From: Anadara kagoshimensis
Lineage: Eukaryota; Mollusca; Bivalvia; Arcoida; Arcidae
DNA: 64,000 nt
Direction: 5' to 3'
Assembly: GCA_021292105.1 (NCBI GenBank)
Contig: CM037861.1
Location: forward strand, 33,751,172-33,815,171
The notes under the pieces are model-generated. The model did not search any database. It saw nothing but the letters and a program-made list of their open reading frames with translations, and had not been told where the DNA came from. Of the stretch, positions 34,046 through 46,518 are shown piece after piece. A program made the position numbers and the translations under genes. How positions within the stretch are numbered: the first letter of the stretch is position 1; each line of letters begins with the position of its first letter.

Positions 34046-34582
34046 GGCCTGTATACGATCATAAAATCGTGCGGTAGTGTTTGGCCATATTGACTTCGGA
34101 AGCCCTTATCACTCAGAAGTACACATAAACCCTATGATTTATCATCCTAAACTAAAGATACTTTGGACAAAACTATCGTCCAAGTTTAATCAATGGAAAA
34201 TGAGTGACTGTATAAACACTGATACATGTAATAGTACTATACCTATTATTAGATAGGACCCAGTGGGTGATGTACTGTCTTACGGTCATCTAAACTTACA
34301 AATGACGATTTAAATATGCCCTGTTTTAAATAGGAAAATGTCATTCAATTTTATAGTGTCGGTGATAGTATTACGCCCCAATCAAGATCCTTTCCCTATA
34401 TGGAGGCGGTCAGTTTGTGATGCCGGTGTAGTAAACCGGAGTGCAACAGAAAACTACAGAGATCTGACCGTGTGGTCTTCAAACCTAGTACGTGAAAGGT
34501 GATGTAATTCACAAGAAAGATTAACCTCTCATCATATCGTAAGTTCGTCTTATTAACTGGAGTACGAGACTTAAATAACAAC

Positions 34583-34740
34583 TACTAAACAACAAGCCCC
34601 GGTTTATACCAACCACTAAACAACTGAACAGGCACCGATTTATACCAACCACTAAACAACAGGCCCCGGTTTATACCAACCACTAAACAACAGGCCCCGG
34701 TTTATACCAACCACTAAACAACAGGCCCCGGTTTCACAAT
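34583..34740. repeat. 31-bp minisatellite, ~5 copies
   Basis: The unit begins ACTAAACAACAGGCCCCGGT and continues TTATACCAACC. It lies in intron 1 of the minus-strand gene model. Confidence 0.9.
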
Positions 34741-34744
34741 CATA

Positions 34745-35480
34745 TTCCTTAACCTTTGGTAATCTCTTTTTGGAACTACTGGAATTTTTTGTCAAAACTA
34801 AATACAAATGTTTTAATCTAACGTGATCTTCAAAATAACACCTTAAATTTCTGAATATCTTGAAAATTATCAAAATGATAAAGAATTGTAGTTTTGAAAG
34901 ATATGGGTTAAGGAAAATCTTAGCTAAGGAATGATTGTGAAATTGGTTGATCAATGTTTGTGTCTACTATTAATCATTGAAGATAAAACTGTGTAGACAG
35001 GACATTCCCCTGTATATAAAGGGAAAATGACATCAGGTCTAAGTTATGTGTATTGGTTCAGTTACACACGTGATTCAAAAGTGGAAAATTTCGTTTTACG
35101 CTCCAGTCACAAAAATTCACATACATCGATGTCGAAGGAGATGGAGAGGAAACCGGAGTACCAGGCGAAATACAAACTGAGAAAGTCACCATAGGACCCG
35201 CCTGCCCTGTGCGGATTCTAACCTAGGCGGCGAGAGGAGGTTGTAATCGGTAAGACCATTCGGTCACCGAGGTCCACATAGAGAAAATACCATAAACCAG
35301 ACCACATGGTTACTAGGTCACTACGACTCGCGGAATTGCGCATCAAATGTAAAAAAGAATAGAATCCAATGCCTTCAATTTTAAAATTTAAATCTATATA
35401 TAGATAAATAATACCAGTTTTTTTTAAAGAAACACGTGGTCACATGCTTCAGTGTTCATACAGTGTGACATATATTAAAT
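34745..35480. other. Intron 1 sequence, nothing further recognised
   Basis: A short self-complementary stretch around 34740-34940 pairs AATCATATTCCTTAACC with GGTTAAGGAAAATCTTAGC. This suggests a small foldback remnant. Part of 35060-35290 resembles a SINE body (CGCCTGCCCTGTGCGGATTC, a GAACCTAGGC-like B box). Confidence 0.35.
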
Positions 35481-35487
35481 CACTCAC

Positions 35488-35578
35488 CTGTCGTTTGTAC
35501 ACTGTTTACCTGTGAACAGGTAACAATGAAAGTGAAATAAACTACCGGTACTAAAGAAGAAATCCACGGCATTTTCAT
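35488..35578 (-). CDS. Signal-peptide exon of the mucin-like membrane protein
   Basis: The ATG at 35578 opens MKMPWISSLVPVVYFTFI then VTCSQVNSVQTT. This is a short basic n-region, a hydrophobic core and a plausible cleavage near CSQVNS-V. The exon is 30 codons plus one base and ends at a consensus donor (CAG|GTGAGTG) at 35488. The leftover G joins AT of the next exon to give Asp. A secretory signal on exon 1 and a C-terminal membrane anchor on exon 2 make a type I membrane protein. No TATA box was seen upstream. Confidence 0.65.
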
Positions 35579-35579
35579 A

Positions 35580-36280
35580 TTATATATTGTCATCTTGAAG
35601 ATATCACCATATTTTCAGTATGTTCACGCTGAAGTCTTCCGTGTGTGATACGTCATTTCTGTTTTTAAGTTTTGTAGCAGGTCTTGTGATAAGCATTATT
35701 ACAACATAAAAATCGATTCCGACGCGTCGTAGAATATGTATCGAAGGATGGGCTAACCTTTGACCCCAATACTTTTACATATCATTAAACATGTCTCTTC
35801 GGCCAACAATAATAAGGTTTTCTTTTACAGAATAAAAATTAAAAAATTCATTTTCAAATAAACAATCGGAACTTATACAGGGAAGTTATTTGATAGATGT
35901 ACTCTGATCGGATGTTAAAATAATATTTAACACATCAGTGATATCTCTTTTTGCATCGAACTCCGAGTGGACATATCCTCCCCCGCTTAAATTATGTAGA
36001 ATCCTCCTCCGCTTTACGTAGAGTCACCACTCCTAAATGGATTTTATTTTGATTATTAGCTCGCCTGTTTATTATTATTAGTATTTAATCACAAAAATTT
36101 GGGGATTTTTTAACTTTCACTGACGTAATTTAGTGTTTTAGTGAAGTCGACTTTTTTTCCTGCACGCTTCAATGCTAGCGACAGAAACAGAATTTTAACA
36201 GCTCTTTAAAGAAACAGTTTTGCATATGCAGTATCATATTATAAACTTAAAGAAATATTTTTAAAAAAATCCTTATATTG
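35580..36280. other. Upstream region of the mucin-like gene, nothing recognised
   Basis: No convincing promoter motif or repeat. AT-rich. Confidence 0.4.
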
Positions 36281-36281
36281 T

Positions 36282-36340
36282 CATGTGCTACCTTTGAATT
36301 TATATAAAATAACGCATTCAAAAGAAGCTATGATATTATT
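36282..36340. mobile_element. Diverged miniature palindromic element
   Basis: TGTCATGTGCTACCTTTGAA is followed after a short loop by GCATTCAAAAGAAGCTATGA. This is the same layout as 16252-16299, with several mismatches. Confidence 0.5.
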
Positions 36341-36629
36341 ACAGAAAAGACAATATCTGAGTTGGTAGGTTTGTGACAGTGAATTACGCTTTTTCCATAG
36401 AAAATTTAAAAAAAAACTTGAATAAAGATTGATATTTTTCACTTTTTATCCTAGTCGTAATATATTTGTTTTTCTGCACAGGGGTAATTAATGTTGACAC
36501 TATGTCGGAGGATTTAACATGTTGAAAAACCAAGCAAATGGCAGATCTCGTTGCGCATATGACGAAAAACATCACCAAGGACATCACTTCCGGTGTAAAG
36601 CCATGTAAAGTGCACATAGCGCCATGTCA

Positions 36630-36740
36630 GAATAATGTGACTTGGGGAGTGGTACGCTTGTCTGCGGCGTACTGACTTGGCCAGTGAGCTAGCTCCTTAA
36701 AGTCGCTCTGCGTGCGCGCTGATACAAGGCAGACCATAAA
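36630..36740 (+). repeat. Body fragment of the SINE family seen at 1240-1495
   Basis: GGGGAGTGGTACGCTTGTCT, GAGCTAGCTCCTTAAAGTCG and CTGCGTGCGCGC match the complement of 1255-1345. The tRNA-like head is missing. Confidence 0.55.
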
Positions 36741-37163
36741 ACACACTCGCAGTTCATGTAAACACGAATTTGTTTATAGATTAATCCATATAGATTAATA
36801 AAGTAGTTCTCGTCGCAAATAGCTGAAAATTGCTGATGCGACGTTAACCAATTTGGCCCAACAGTGCTTAGAAATTAAAGGCTGCAGAAACTACATGTAC
36901 AAGGACGCTCAAGATTTTTTATCAATTGACATACATGTGTCCGACAACAGCAGACATCTCTTTTTCAAGTTTTCATTAAGTAACACCATGTTTAAAATTA
37001 CGTAATTTGACTAAGTGCATACAGCTCACGTAGCATAGTCAAAAAGAAAGAGTTGCCTCCCTTACTACACCGTTTGGCGTTCACAAGTTTTAAAAATGAG
37101 ATATAAAGTTCGGTCCACTCATACCAGAAAAACCCCCAGTTTTAGACATGTGACATAGAAAAA

Positions 37164-37237
37164 ACGGAACCCTGGGGGATCCACATCGGTGAGACGCCTA
37201 GACGGAACCCTGGGGGATCCACATCGGTGAGACGCTT
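37164..37237. repeat. 38-bp tandem duplication, 2 copies
   Basis: ACGGAACCCTGGGGGATCCA plus CATCGGTGAGACGC occurs twice in direct succession. Confidence 0.9.
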
Positions 37238-37321
37238 AATATTTAACGTCTTAGATTGTGATTACACTATACTCAGTGCAGCAAAACTTATCTTCTATTA
37301 TTCCAATCTTGACAACTGATT

Positions 37322-37610
37322 GATTGAATGGGGTTAACATCCCAGTCAAGAATATTTCACTCATATTGAGACGTTACCAGCTGTAGGTGAATTTGAAATT
37401 TTGACCTTTGCAGTGCGCACATGGTAATATGTGGGAAGTCTTCTTTAACGTGCCACGCCTACATGCCGTGACACGGGGCATAGGATTTTAAAGTCTCTTC
37501 CGAAGGTCGCAATGCATCTCCTTTCTTAAAGCGTGTGCTTGACGACCCGGCCGAGTTCGAACCCACCACTTCCCACATCCACCTTGACTTTTAAATCAGT
37601 TCATATGGCT
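37322..37610 (-). repeat. Thr-type tRNA-headed SINE copy
   Basis: The tail TTGATTGATTGAATGGGGTT at 37319 is followed by the body in inverted order and a degenerate head near 37560 (GAGTTCGAACCCACC B-box complement). Confidence 0.7.
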
Positions 37611-39110
37611 TGGACACGATTTTACACGGAGGGACACACCTATATACCCCCTTCAAACTAGTTTGTGCGCGGGGAGGGGATAGGCTGTGAAACAGTAACA
37701 GACACGTACACATGAAGACGGAAGGGCTGAAAAAAATTAAACACTAGAGTGAGTCTGACCACCTAAAACAACAGTTATTGGAGTAAAAATAAACATTAAA
37801 TGTTGTTACTATGAATTCCCACCGGATTAAAACGTCCAGTTTACTTAAACCAAGTGTGTGCCTATATGTTACGCTCTCATTCTTATGCGAGCCTTTAATT
37901 AACTAGCTCTTCATGATATAGTTCGTTCATCACTTTCAAAGTGTTTATATAACGTTTATTTAGTGAAATCGATAAGTTTAAAACTTTAACAAATATAAAA
38001 GTGCAGAAAAATTCACCATATTGTGGATATTCAGTGCTAAAAGTGGTCTTTGAACAGAATGTGTTAGAACTGATTACACATTTTTGGTGGCTGCTGTGAA
38101 TTGATTGTCCTTATATCAAACTTGCACAGGGACAAACAAGGAACCAAATCGGTATTTGAAATATAAATTACGGAAGCGAAAACAAGCCATAAGCAGGAGA
38201 AGCAGGTATATGGCTGCAAAGAAAATGAAAGTTGACAATAGAAAAATTGAAGTCATCACGTTTGTCACACAGCTTGAAAAAAAAATCATTTTGTAGGTGG
38301 CATAATCAATGCATAAATTCATATATATGATGCAGAACTTGAAAAATGTAAAATCGGTCGTAACTTTTATTTCAGGCTCATTAACATCGATGACATTCCA
38401 TAGCTTCCAAATTCAGGACTATTAATTCATTTATATATGATTGCTTTGCCGATAGTCTTCTCTCCAGATGTAACAAGGTTCTGCATAATTCTGCTACATG
38501 CGAATAAAGAAAGAAGTCTAAATTTCAGTTAATGTACAAGTAATATATATATATATATATATAATACACGTACGCTACGCCATTCACTGACCTAATCTTC
38601 GAGTTTCAAAGTTTTTACTTTGTATTTAAGATTGTGATTTGAAGACAGGCAAGTAACTTTATGGTTGGTTCGTTTTGTTGCACATTGGTTCTGACATTGT
38701 CATTCAGCGATAACGGTTCCCAATCGCTATATTCAGTGTGGTTCACAATACATGTTTAAGCGCATTTTAGTAGATTTCTCATTGTTTATTGCGTGTCCGG
38801 TGTAGATTTTTTGTTACGCAGTAATTGTAAAATACAAAATTATCTTGTCAAGCAATATATGGACTCCAAACAAAAATAAACCGAAGATACCATCAACAAA
38901 ATGTTAGAGGTTTTAATAGACAACACATTTGTTTGTTTAGTATTATAATTTTTCAACAAACAACCTGCATACCGATGGACACAAACTGTGCACCGTTGAT
39001 TGCTGAAAAAATCAAGTACAGCTAAAAAATCTGTCTTATTTTATTTTAATCTGAAATTCTTTGATGACTTGTCTGAATTAAATTTTTGGCTAAATTTGTA
39101 AATGAAACAA
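37610..39110. other. No gene recognised
   Basis: A basic open segment at 38128-38295 follows an acceptor-like CAAACTTGCACAG, but no donor, homology or further exon supports it. A short (TA)n tract is at 38545-38563. Confidence 0.35.
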
Positions 39111-40125
39111 ACAGTAACAGTCAAATGATGAATAATTTTAATGATTTATATCAGAATGAGTTCTGATTTATATACGAATGAGTTCAGAGATTTACAGCCT
39201 CAAGGGAAAGAGGATGGTTTGTCGGTAGAATTACATCACATCATCAATTTCGCATCTATGTTCCATGCGATGCGCAACTCCTGATCTACTTTGCTTACAT
39301 AATTTCAAACTTAAATTAGCAATGGACATGCAGACTTTATTTTGACAACTCGTAAAAGACGACGACAATAGTACAATGGCCTTTGACATTAACCAAGTTG
39401 AACCCTGAACCATAGAGGCCTTGTGGTTCAAAGCCTATTCTCTTAACCACTGGACAACCGTAGCCCAGGGAAAATAAACCCTGGACCATAGACACCTTGT
39501 GGTAACATGCCTTAACCACTAGGCAATCGTAGTCCAGGGGCAGATGATGGCTATTGCATGCAATAGAACACCAACTGTACAATGCAACAGAAAGAAATCA
39601 GAAAGCTTAAAGTCAGAAGTATAAGAATTGAGAGAACGCCCCGGTAAGGGCGAGTGGTCGAATATCCATCACGGAAATACTCAACCACCTTCCCGTTTGA
39701 CATCGGAGACTGCTCCGACATCTACACCATTCTGTTAAGAACAGCTCGGGAAGTATTGTTGTAATCTTTGCGCAATGTTGTGTTATATAAAGATACACGA
39801 TTTCACTTCATTGTGGTGTCGTAAATTTATTTATTTGACATTTTCTTTGTAAATGCGTGTTTTATTTTATGCTTAATGTGGGTATAAAGATAAAAAAATT
39901 ATAACATTTTTGTGTTTTTTAAATTCATCACATTGCCATCGGTATATTGAAATATTTGATAAAATACAATTAAAATTATTCTTAGTTTTACCATACCACA
40001 TAACTCTTTACTATCTTAATATATGTTAAAGAATGGTAAACACAGTTCCGGGTAGAAAACATGCACGACTTACCTATACGATTAATTAACGGTAAAACTT
40101 GACCCAGAGAAATACAGACATGCAA
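39110..40125. repeat. Single dispersed copy of the twin-hairpin repeat
   Basis: Collinear with the 17760-18720 junction of the tandem array: AAGGGAAAGAGGATGG, tRNA-like AACCACTGGACAACCGTAGC modules, TTGCATGCAA, TCGGAGACTGCTCCGA and CTGTTAAGAACAG. It ends near GGTAAAACTTGACC at about 40100, where the tandem units also change. Confidence 0.75.
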
Positions 40126-40189
40126 TCAAGCAACTAAAGACATACCGTGACATACATCCTAAACACGCAGAGAGAGAGAGAGAGAGAGA

Positions 40190-40385
40190 GTATGTGGTCG
40201 TGGGTTCGAACTCCGGAGTTCGCTTCGAGTATGGGGTCGTGGGCTCGAACTCCGGTAAGGCCTGGCCATGGCTTGACAATAGGTAGCGATTTTTTTTACC
40301 AAGCACACTGTGCATTTTGAGTCACAAGGTCCTTCGGTAGAGACCTTAACACCCAATGCCCTGTGTTATTTATATTGTAGAGATA
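40190..40385 (+). repeat. Thr-type SINE fragment with duplicated B-box segment
   Basis: GGTCGTGGGTTCGAACTCCG occurs at about 40197, and a near-copy GGTCGTGGGCTCGAACTCCG at about 40235. The body follows to about 40375. A (GA)n run lies just upstream (40168-40190). Confidence 0.65.
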
Positions 40386-40389
40386 CGTT

Positions 40390-41468
40390 AAAAATTACAT
40401 GATTGAATGGCATTGGCATTATTTAAACTAATAATTCAACGTGTTAATACATCATTATCAGCAATTGCAAATTATCTATCTCCCTAGAGTAGGAGGACGC
40501 GTTCACTAAAATCTTAAAATAAAATTTTCTCCCGGGGAGGGGGGGGGGCATACCCCCGGTCATCTCCTCTGGGGACTTAATTCCCTCAATCCAGGCTTTT
40601 CTAGTATGAACACAATTTTCACGATTTGGACGACACTGATTTTTCCCTTGCCACGTCACTGTTAGTTACAACCATGGAAGTGAGACCGGTTGCTCCAGAA
40701 GGGTTACAATAGTCTTTAATATGCAAAATATTGAAAGCAAAGCAGATTTAATCAATACAAATACTGATTTGTGTGTCAAAATACACATTTGGCACATGTT
40801 AATAATCAACAAAAAAAATTACAGACTCTGGGAAATTAGTGTAAATAAAAACAAGTAAACCCGTGTGTCCCTGTAACATTTGGTTATTTAATGTATCCTT
40901 GAAGAAACTCATTTAAGTAGGTTTAATTTGCCATGGTGAACTGCTAATTTTGATCTTAAATTTTGGTCCAAACACTACTGATGAGGAATTGTCACGATTC
41001 CGAAACGGTCGTCTTGTGCTACAAAATAAACACTGGTATTATGTGAAGTCATATTCATATTTTTATTTTGTTAAACTTCATCAATTGTTAAAAATTTTAG
41101 ATTTGCAAATGGGTGAGTGGCTTGAGTTTCTCGTCCAACTAAAGGTCATTATACTTATATCGAGACGTTACTTAGTAAATCAAGTCGTATGTTTTTGAAT
41201 TACGTCACTTTTAATTGATAATTTTGATAATAGCAGTTTTATGCATGAACGTTTTGAAAAGAAATTTACAGGTCAAGCTAGATTTCAGTAGAACCCTATA
41301 ATAAATAAATAAATAAATAAATAAATAAATATAAATAATGCTGTTAATTTTGACGGACATAGTTTATTGAATAAGACATGGTAGTGTATCAGTTCACTTG
41401 TATTATTGTAATCATAAGTACTGCTGTTCATAATTTTAGTTTAGAAAAGCAAAACATAAAAATAGATA

Positions 41469-41519
<51 letters not shown>

Positions 41520-41860
41520 AATGGAATTTAAAGTTGAATGTAGGCTCTTCGATATGAGCATTTATCGAGTCTTTTATTGAAATCATAGTCATTCTGCAAC
41601 AGAAAATTTATTGTTAAAAATATGCCAGAAATGCATTACCATGTCAAACAAATTGAAATACTTCTCTCGTTAACATTGAAGTTTACCGTGTCAATTTTAC
41701 TGAGAAGCCTTTGAGGGATTGTACATGTCTCCGAGTTTGATCATCTTTATTACGCCTCAACAGATTTTGTCCAAAACAATTTTGCCGCAAGTAAGTACTA
41801 TCTTGATTATTTTCACTATACAAGATAATTACAATGAAATGACAAGTCTAACGTTGTCGC
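40390..41860. other. No gene recognised; two (AAAT)n microsatellites
   Basis: (AAAT)n runs are at about 41300-41330 and 41468-41522. The remaining sequence has no supported coding content. Confidence 0.5.
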
Positions 41861-41972
41861 GATATCATCGACACTTCCGAGCATTACCGAGGCGATATCA
41901 TCGACACTTCCGAGCATTACCGAGGCGATATCATCGACACTTCCGAGCATTACCGAGGCGATACCGTCGATA
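41860..41972. repeat. 33-bp minisatellite, ~3.4 copies
   Basis: The unit CGATATCATCGACACTTCCG plus AGCATTACCGAGG is repeated almost exactly. The multiple-of-three length keeps a short frame open (RYHRHFRALPR), which is not evidence for coding. Confidence 0.9.
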
Positions 41973-42590
41973 CTTTTTACACCACAAGTGAGAAATAAAT
42001 CAATTCAATGTTGAATAATCACATGATTTTTTTCATTGATCAAGCTGCTTATCTCGCGATTTAGCTAGTGCACTTGAAATGCTATAACGGAGTATACTTC
42101 AATTCGGACATCGCAGGATGCAGAAGACGATGACGTCCATTGCCTTTTTTTAAAAAAGTATTACCAAAAGTTCCTTTTAACGATTGCCACAAATGAATTT
42201 CATTACTTAATTTGGTTTAAATTCTCAATAAATAACTAAATAATTCAAAGTAGACTTACCGAATGTAAAAAAAATGTTTTTGACTTTCATTTTCTTAATT
42301 TTTTTATTATTATTTTAATATAAACCCAAAACATTTTGCACACCTTTACATAAAGCTTAATGTGGAAAAAAGATTTTTCTTTCAGTTTTTGCAATATATC
42401 TAGCACTCGAGCTTAATTAGAAATAAAACATTCCACATGTAACTGGATTCAATCTATCATCATCATCATCATCAACATTAAAAAAACCCATTGCATAAAA
42501 AGTTTATCATAGCATAAAACAATCATATTGAACTCAAAATTCCAAGTGGGAGAAACTGTGTAAGGTAACAAATTCTCACGGGTGGTTTGG

Positions 42591-42780
42591 TGAGTGAGTA
42601 GTGAGTAATGGTGTTTAACGTCCCAGTCAAGAATATTTCACTTATATCGAGACGTCGCCAGCTATAGGCGAAAGTGCAGAAATTTTTCCTGTGCGTTGCG
42701 CTGATGGCATTATACAGCAGGGTTCTTTAGCGTGCCAAGCCCACCGTGACACGGGACCTCGTTTATTTTAAGTTCCCATC
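42591..42780 (-). repeat. 5'-truncated Thr-type SINE with 12-bp target duplication
   Basis: CGGGTGGTTTGG flanks the element on both sides (42579-42590 and 42781-42792). The tail side shows GAGTGAGTAGTGAGTAATGG, an (ACTC)-type tail on the minus strand. The tRNA head is absent, as expected from LINE-style 5' truncation. Confidence 0.85.
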
Positions 42781-42792
42781 CGGGTGGTTTGG

Positions 42793-45500
42793 GATGACAA
42801 TCAGATTATACCATTAATTTTCATCCTCGTCTCAGTAATCAGATTAAGATCGTTAGGTCCGGTAACAATTGCGTGAAAAGCACATAAAAAAATTAGTACG
42901 TTCGAGTTAGAATATATCTATAGGTTTTGCCACTGACTAGATTTTTTTATAGATTTTTTCTAGATTTTTTCTCTTAGCGTTAAATTATTATTTTTTCTTC
43001 ATTTCTTTAAATTTTAGACAATATTTTTTAGATATTTAGATTATTTGAGTTTGAATTTATGCGATTATGGTGTTTTTTGTTTTAAAACACACGGCACATA
43101 ACATGAATGAAACTCTCTGTATAATTCGAAACTACTATGACATTTGAAAAGTGCGGCTTTACCTTTAAACTCAGGTGGAATCCCCACTTTGATTGGTGGA
43201 TATTAATATCACATATCTTGGCGACTCGTTTGAAGGTGTATACTTGCTGTAAAACCGGTTTGTCAACTACGCTTGAATTGCTATGATTCTATTGAGTGTC
43301 AAAAATAGTAGTCCAAGACGGCTATTCATTATGAAATCTGTAGTAGCATATATTATTATACCAGTTATAGAGTAATTCACAAGGTGTGGTGGTTGTATAT
43401 AGCGAAACACCATGTCGGGATTCTGAAGAACATCTTCAGGTGAATGACATCCTCATCTGTTACAACAGCGATCGGGACAAATAATTAATTAATTGGAATA
43501 ATTAGTGGTTGATTTAATTAATATTGCAGAAAGGTAAATATTAATTATTTTACTAGTGATATATATTTAGAACCAGGTACCGGTTTGCAGTTTTTAGTTA
43601 TGGGTGTAAACTTTATATTGAATTTTTGGTAAAAAACATGATATTTTGCAATTATTTGTGAAAAAGATGAAAAAGTCTATATAAAGTGGAATTTATGCCG
43701 AAGTAAATTCCTTTGATTGATTTTTGTTATTTTGATTTATAATTCATATATTTTTGTAATCATTGTATATATTTTTGACTAAAAAGTTTCAAATATGAAT
43801 AATAATTTAGGCTGGGCTGGGTATGTAAGATGAAAATTATACATTCAAAGTATCATGTATTTATGTGATTGTTGCAAATAATTTTTTGTAGATTCAGTGA
43901 ATGATAAAGGGAACTTGTATATAGCTATTGTTTACATTGGTCTATTATTTAAAACAAGAACATGTGCCCTGTGGACTGCCATCTCAAATTACATTTAGGG
44001 TGTATATTGGGACCCTTCATTATAATTTCAGAAATGGTTACCATGGCTGCTTCATATGATCAATCAGGATTTTGATATTTAATTTATATTTTGGAAATGA
44101 TTGATAATAAGAGTTGATACAAAAAATAAGTTTTATTTGGAAAATAAAAAACTTTTAATTCATGCCACACCTTGATGTCTGAAGTATGAGTAAGACATGG
44201 ATTGTTGATTCTTGAATAATTTTAAATTTTCTTTTCGTTTTATAAAGAACAACATTATGTAATTCACATGACTATATGATGTGGATTCTGTTATTGTTTA
44301 ATATTTACTTGTCTCTTTTTTTTTAAATTTGACTATGTAAAAGCAGAGGTCTGCATGTTGTTTCAGATTGAATTATGATTCCCTTAAAATAATATTAAGC
44401 TAGAAAACATCAAAGCCCGCACTGAGGGATGCCATCCATAGTATCTGTGGAAAAGTTTGGAAGGAAAATTCTCCAGATATATGCATGATATATGCATGTA
44501 TGTAGGTGTGTGTGCGTTTGTGTGTGTGTGTGGTGTGTGTGTGTGGGGGGTTTAGGGAGGGAGGGTGTGTTGCATATTGTGTTGTTGTTTATGTTAATTG
44601 AGTGTGAGTATTTTCTACAACTGACAATTTAAAATTAAATTAAATTTGGATATGGGTATAGTGGTATGCATTAGTTTCAGGTTAGGATTATGAAAGGAGA
44701 TGGCTTGTATTCTTTGGAGATAAGAAATTGGAAAAACTATTCTGTATATACTTGTCAAGTGCTTTATTCCAGTAGGATGATTACCCCAAACGAGAGAAGT
44801 TCTACCAAAGGTCTTAGAATTATTGGGATCACAATATGTTTGTATAAAAACATCGTTTCAAAACTTTTTTTATAAAGTTAAATCCAGACTTATTTAGGTA
44901 ATAGAAAATATTTTTAGAATTGTTTGGGAAACTACTGTCATTTGGGATATATTCCAAACTGGGAAAAACAGTCCAACCTGATTATAGTGGTAAAGATTTA
45001 TCTCACTTGTGTCTTGTATCATGAACTCAAAAATCAAGCCCAGACCATGTCTTATTGTTTTTTGATACTCCCTGCAAAACTTAGTTGGGGGGGGGGGGGG
45101 GGTAACCCGGGGTATATAGGAATTACCATGTCTGTCCATTTAATAGTGTGGTCCCTCCATAACTTTTACAGCTACAGATGGATTTTGATCAAACTTGAAA
45201 TAAATGTATACCAACATGAGAGAAGGATCTGTTGCATACCCACTTTGGACAGACACTAGTGTGATAAAGTTTGCTTGCCATAGGTCGGTGGTTTTCTCTG
45301 ACACTCTGGTTTCCTCCACCATTCCAGAACTCACTGCCTAGAGATATAAATAAAGGGATTTTGACTACAGTGTAAAACACCATTACTTCAGTCCACCATC
45401 AGCATGTATAGTGGACAACTTTAACATCAAGTTCAAGTTAGAAACAAACTGGAAGATCAATTGTTGATCTTCATTTGGTCCTTTAAACGTTCTTCCAGCA
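42793..45500. other. No gene recognised
   Basis: AT-rich DNA. Minor items are a (GT)n tract at about 44510-44545 and a 16-G run at about 45087-45102. Upstream exons of the phospholipase, including the GxSxG nucleophile exon, were not found here and may lie in the gap or left of it. Confidence 0.45.
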
Positions 45501-46500
45501 NNNNNNNNNNNNNNNNNNNNNNNNNNNNNNNNNNNNNNNNNNNNNNNNNNNNNNNNNNNNNNNNNNNNNNNNNNNNNNNNNNNNNNNNNNNNNNNNNNNN
45601 NNNNNNNNNNNNNNNNNNNNNNNNNNNNNNNNNNNNNNNNNNNNNNNNNNNNNNNNNNNNNNNNNNNNNNNNNNNNNNNNNNNNNNNNNNNNNNNNNNNN
45701 NNNNNNNNNNNNNNNNNNNNNNNNNNNNNNNNNNNNNNNNNNNNNNNNNNNNNNNNNNNNNNNNNNNNNNNNNNNNNNNNNNNNNNNNNNNNNNNNNNNN
45801 NNNNNNNNNNNNNNNNNNNNNNNNNNNNNNNNNNNNNNNNNNNNNNNNNNNNNNNNNNNNNNNNNNNNNNNNNNNNNNNNNNNNNNNNNNNNNNNNNNNN
45901 NNNNNNNNNNNNNNNNNNNNNNNNNNNNNNNNNNNNNNNNNNNNNNNNNNNNNNNNNNNNNNNNNNNNNNNNNNNNNNNNNNNNNNNNNNNNNNNNNNNN
46001 NNNNNNNNNNNNNNNNNNNNNNNNNNNNNNNNNNNNNNNNNNNNNNNNNNNNNNNNNNNNNNNNNNNNNNNNNNNNNNNNNNNNNNNNNNNNNNNNNNNN
46101 NNNNNNNNNNNNNNNNNNNNNNNNNNNNNNNNNNNNNNNNNNNNNNNNNNNNNNNNNNNNNNNNNNNNNNNNNNNNNNNNNNNNNNNNNNNNNNNNNNNN
46201 NNNNNNNNNNNNNNNNNNNNNNNNNNNNNNNNNNNNNNNNNNNNNNNNNNNNNNNNNNNNNNNNNNNNNNNNNNNNNNNNNNNNNNNNNNNNNNNNNNNN
46301 NNNNNNNNNNNNNNNNNNNNNNNNNNNNNNNNNNNNNNNNNNNNNNNNNNNNNNNNNNNNNNNNNNNNNNNNNNNNNNNNNNNNNNNNNNNNNNNNNNNN
46401 NNNNNNNNNNNNNNNNNNNNNNNNNNNNNNNNNNNNNNNNNNNNNNNNNNNNNNNNNNNNNNNNNNNNNNNNNNNNNNNNNNNNNNNNNNNNNNNNNNNN
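45501..46500. other. Assembly gap (1000 N)
   Basis: Exactly 1000 N, a conventional placeholder for unknown distance. Any frame drawn across it is meaningless. Confidence 0.99.
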
Positions 46501-46518
46501 TTACATTTTATGTTTCAG

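Noticed and set aside
38105-38296. Basic 63-codon open frame after an acceptor-like site
   Set aside because: No partner exon, no domain and AT-rich composition; probably chance.
41719-41991. RYHRHFRALPR repeat peptide
   Set aside because: Produced by a 33-bp minisatellite; no splice sites or other support.
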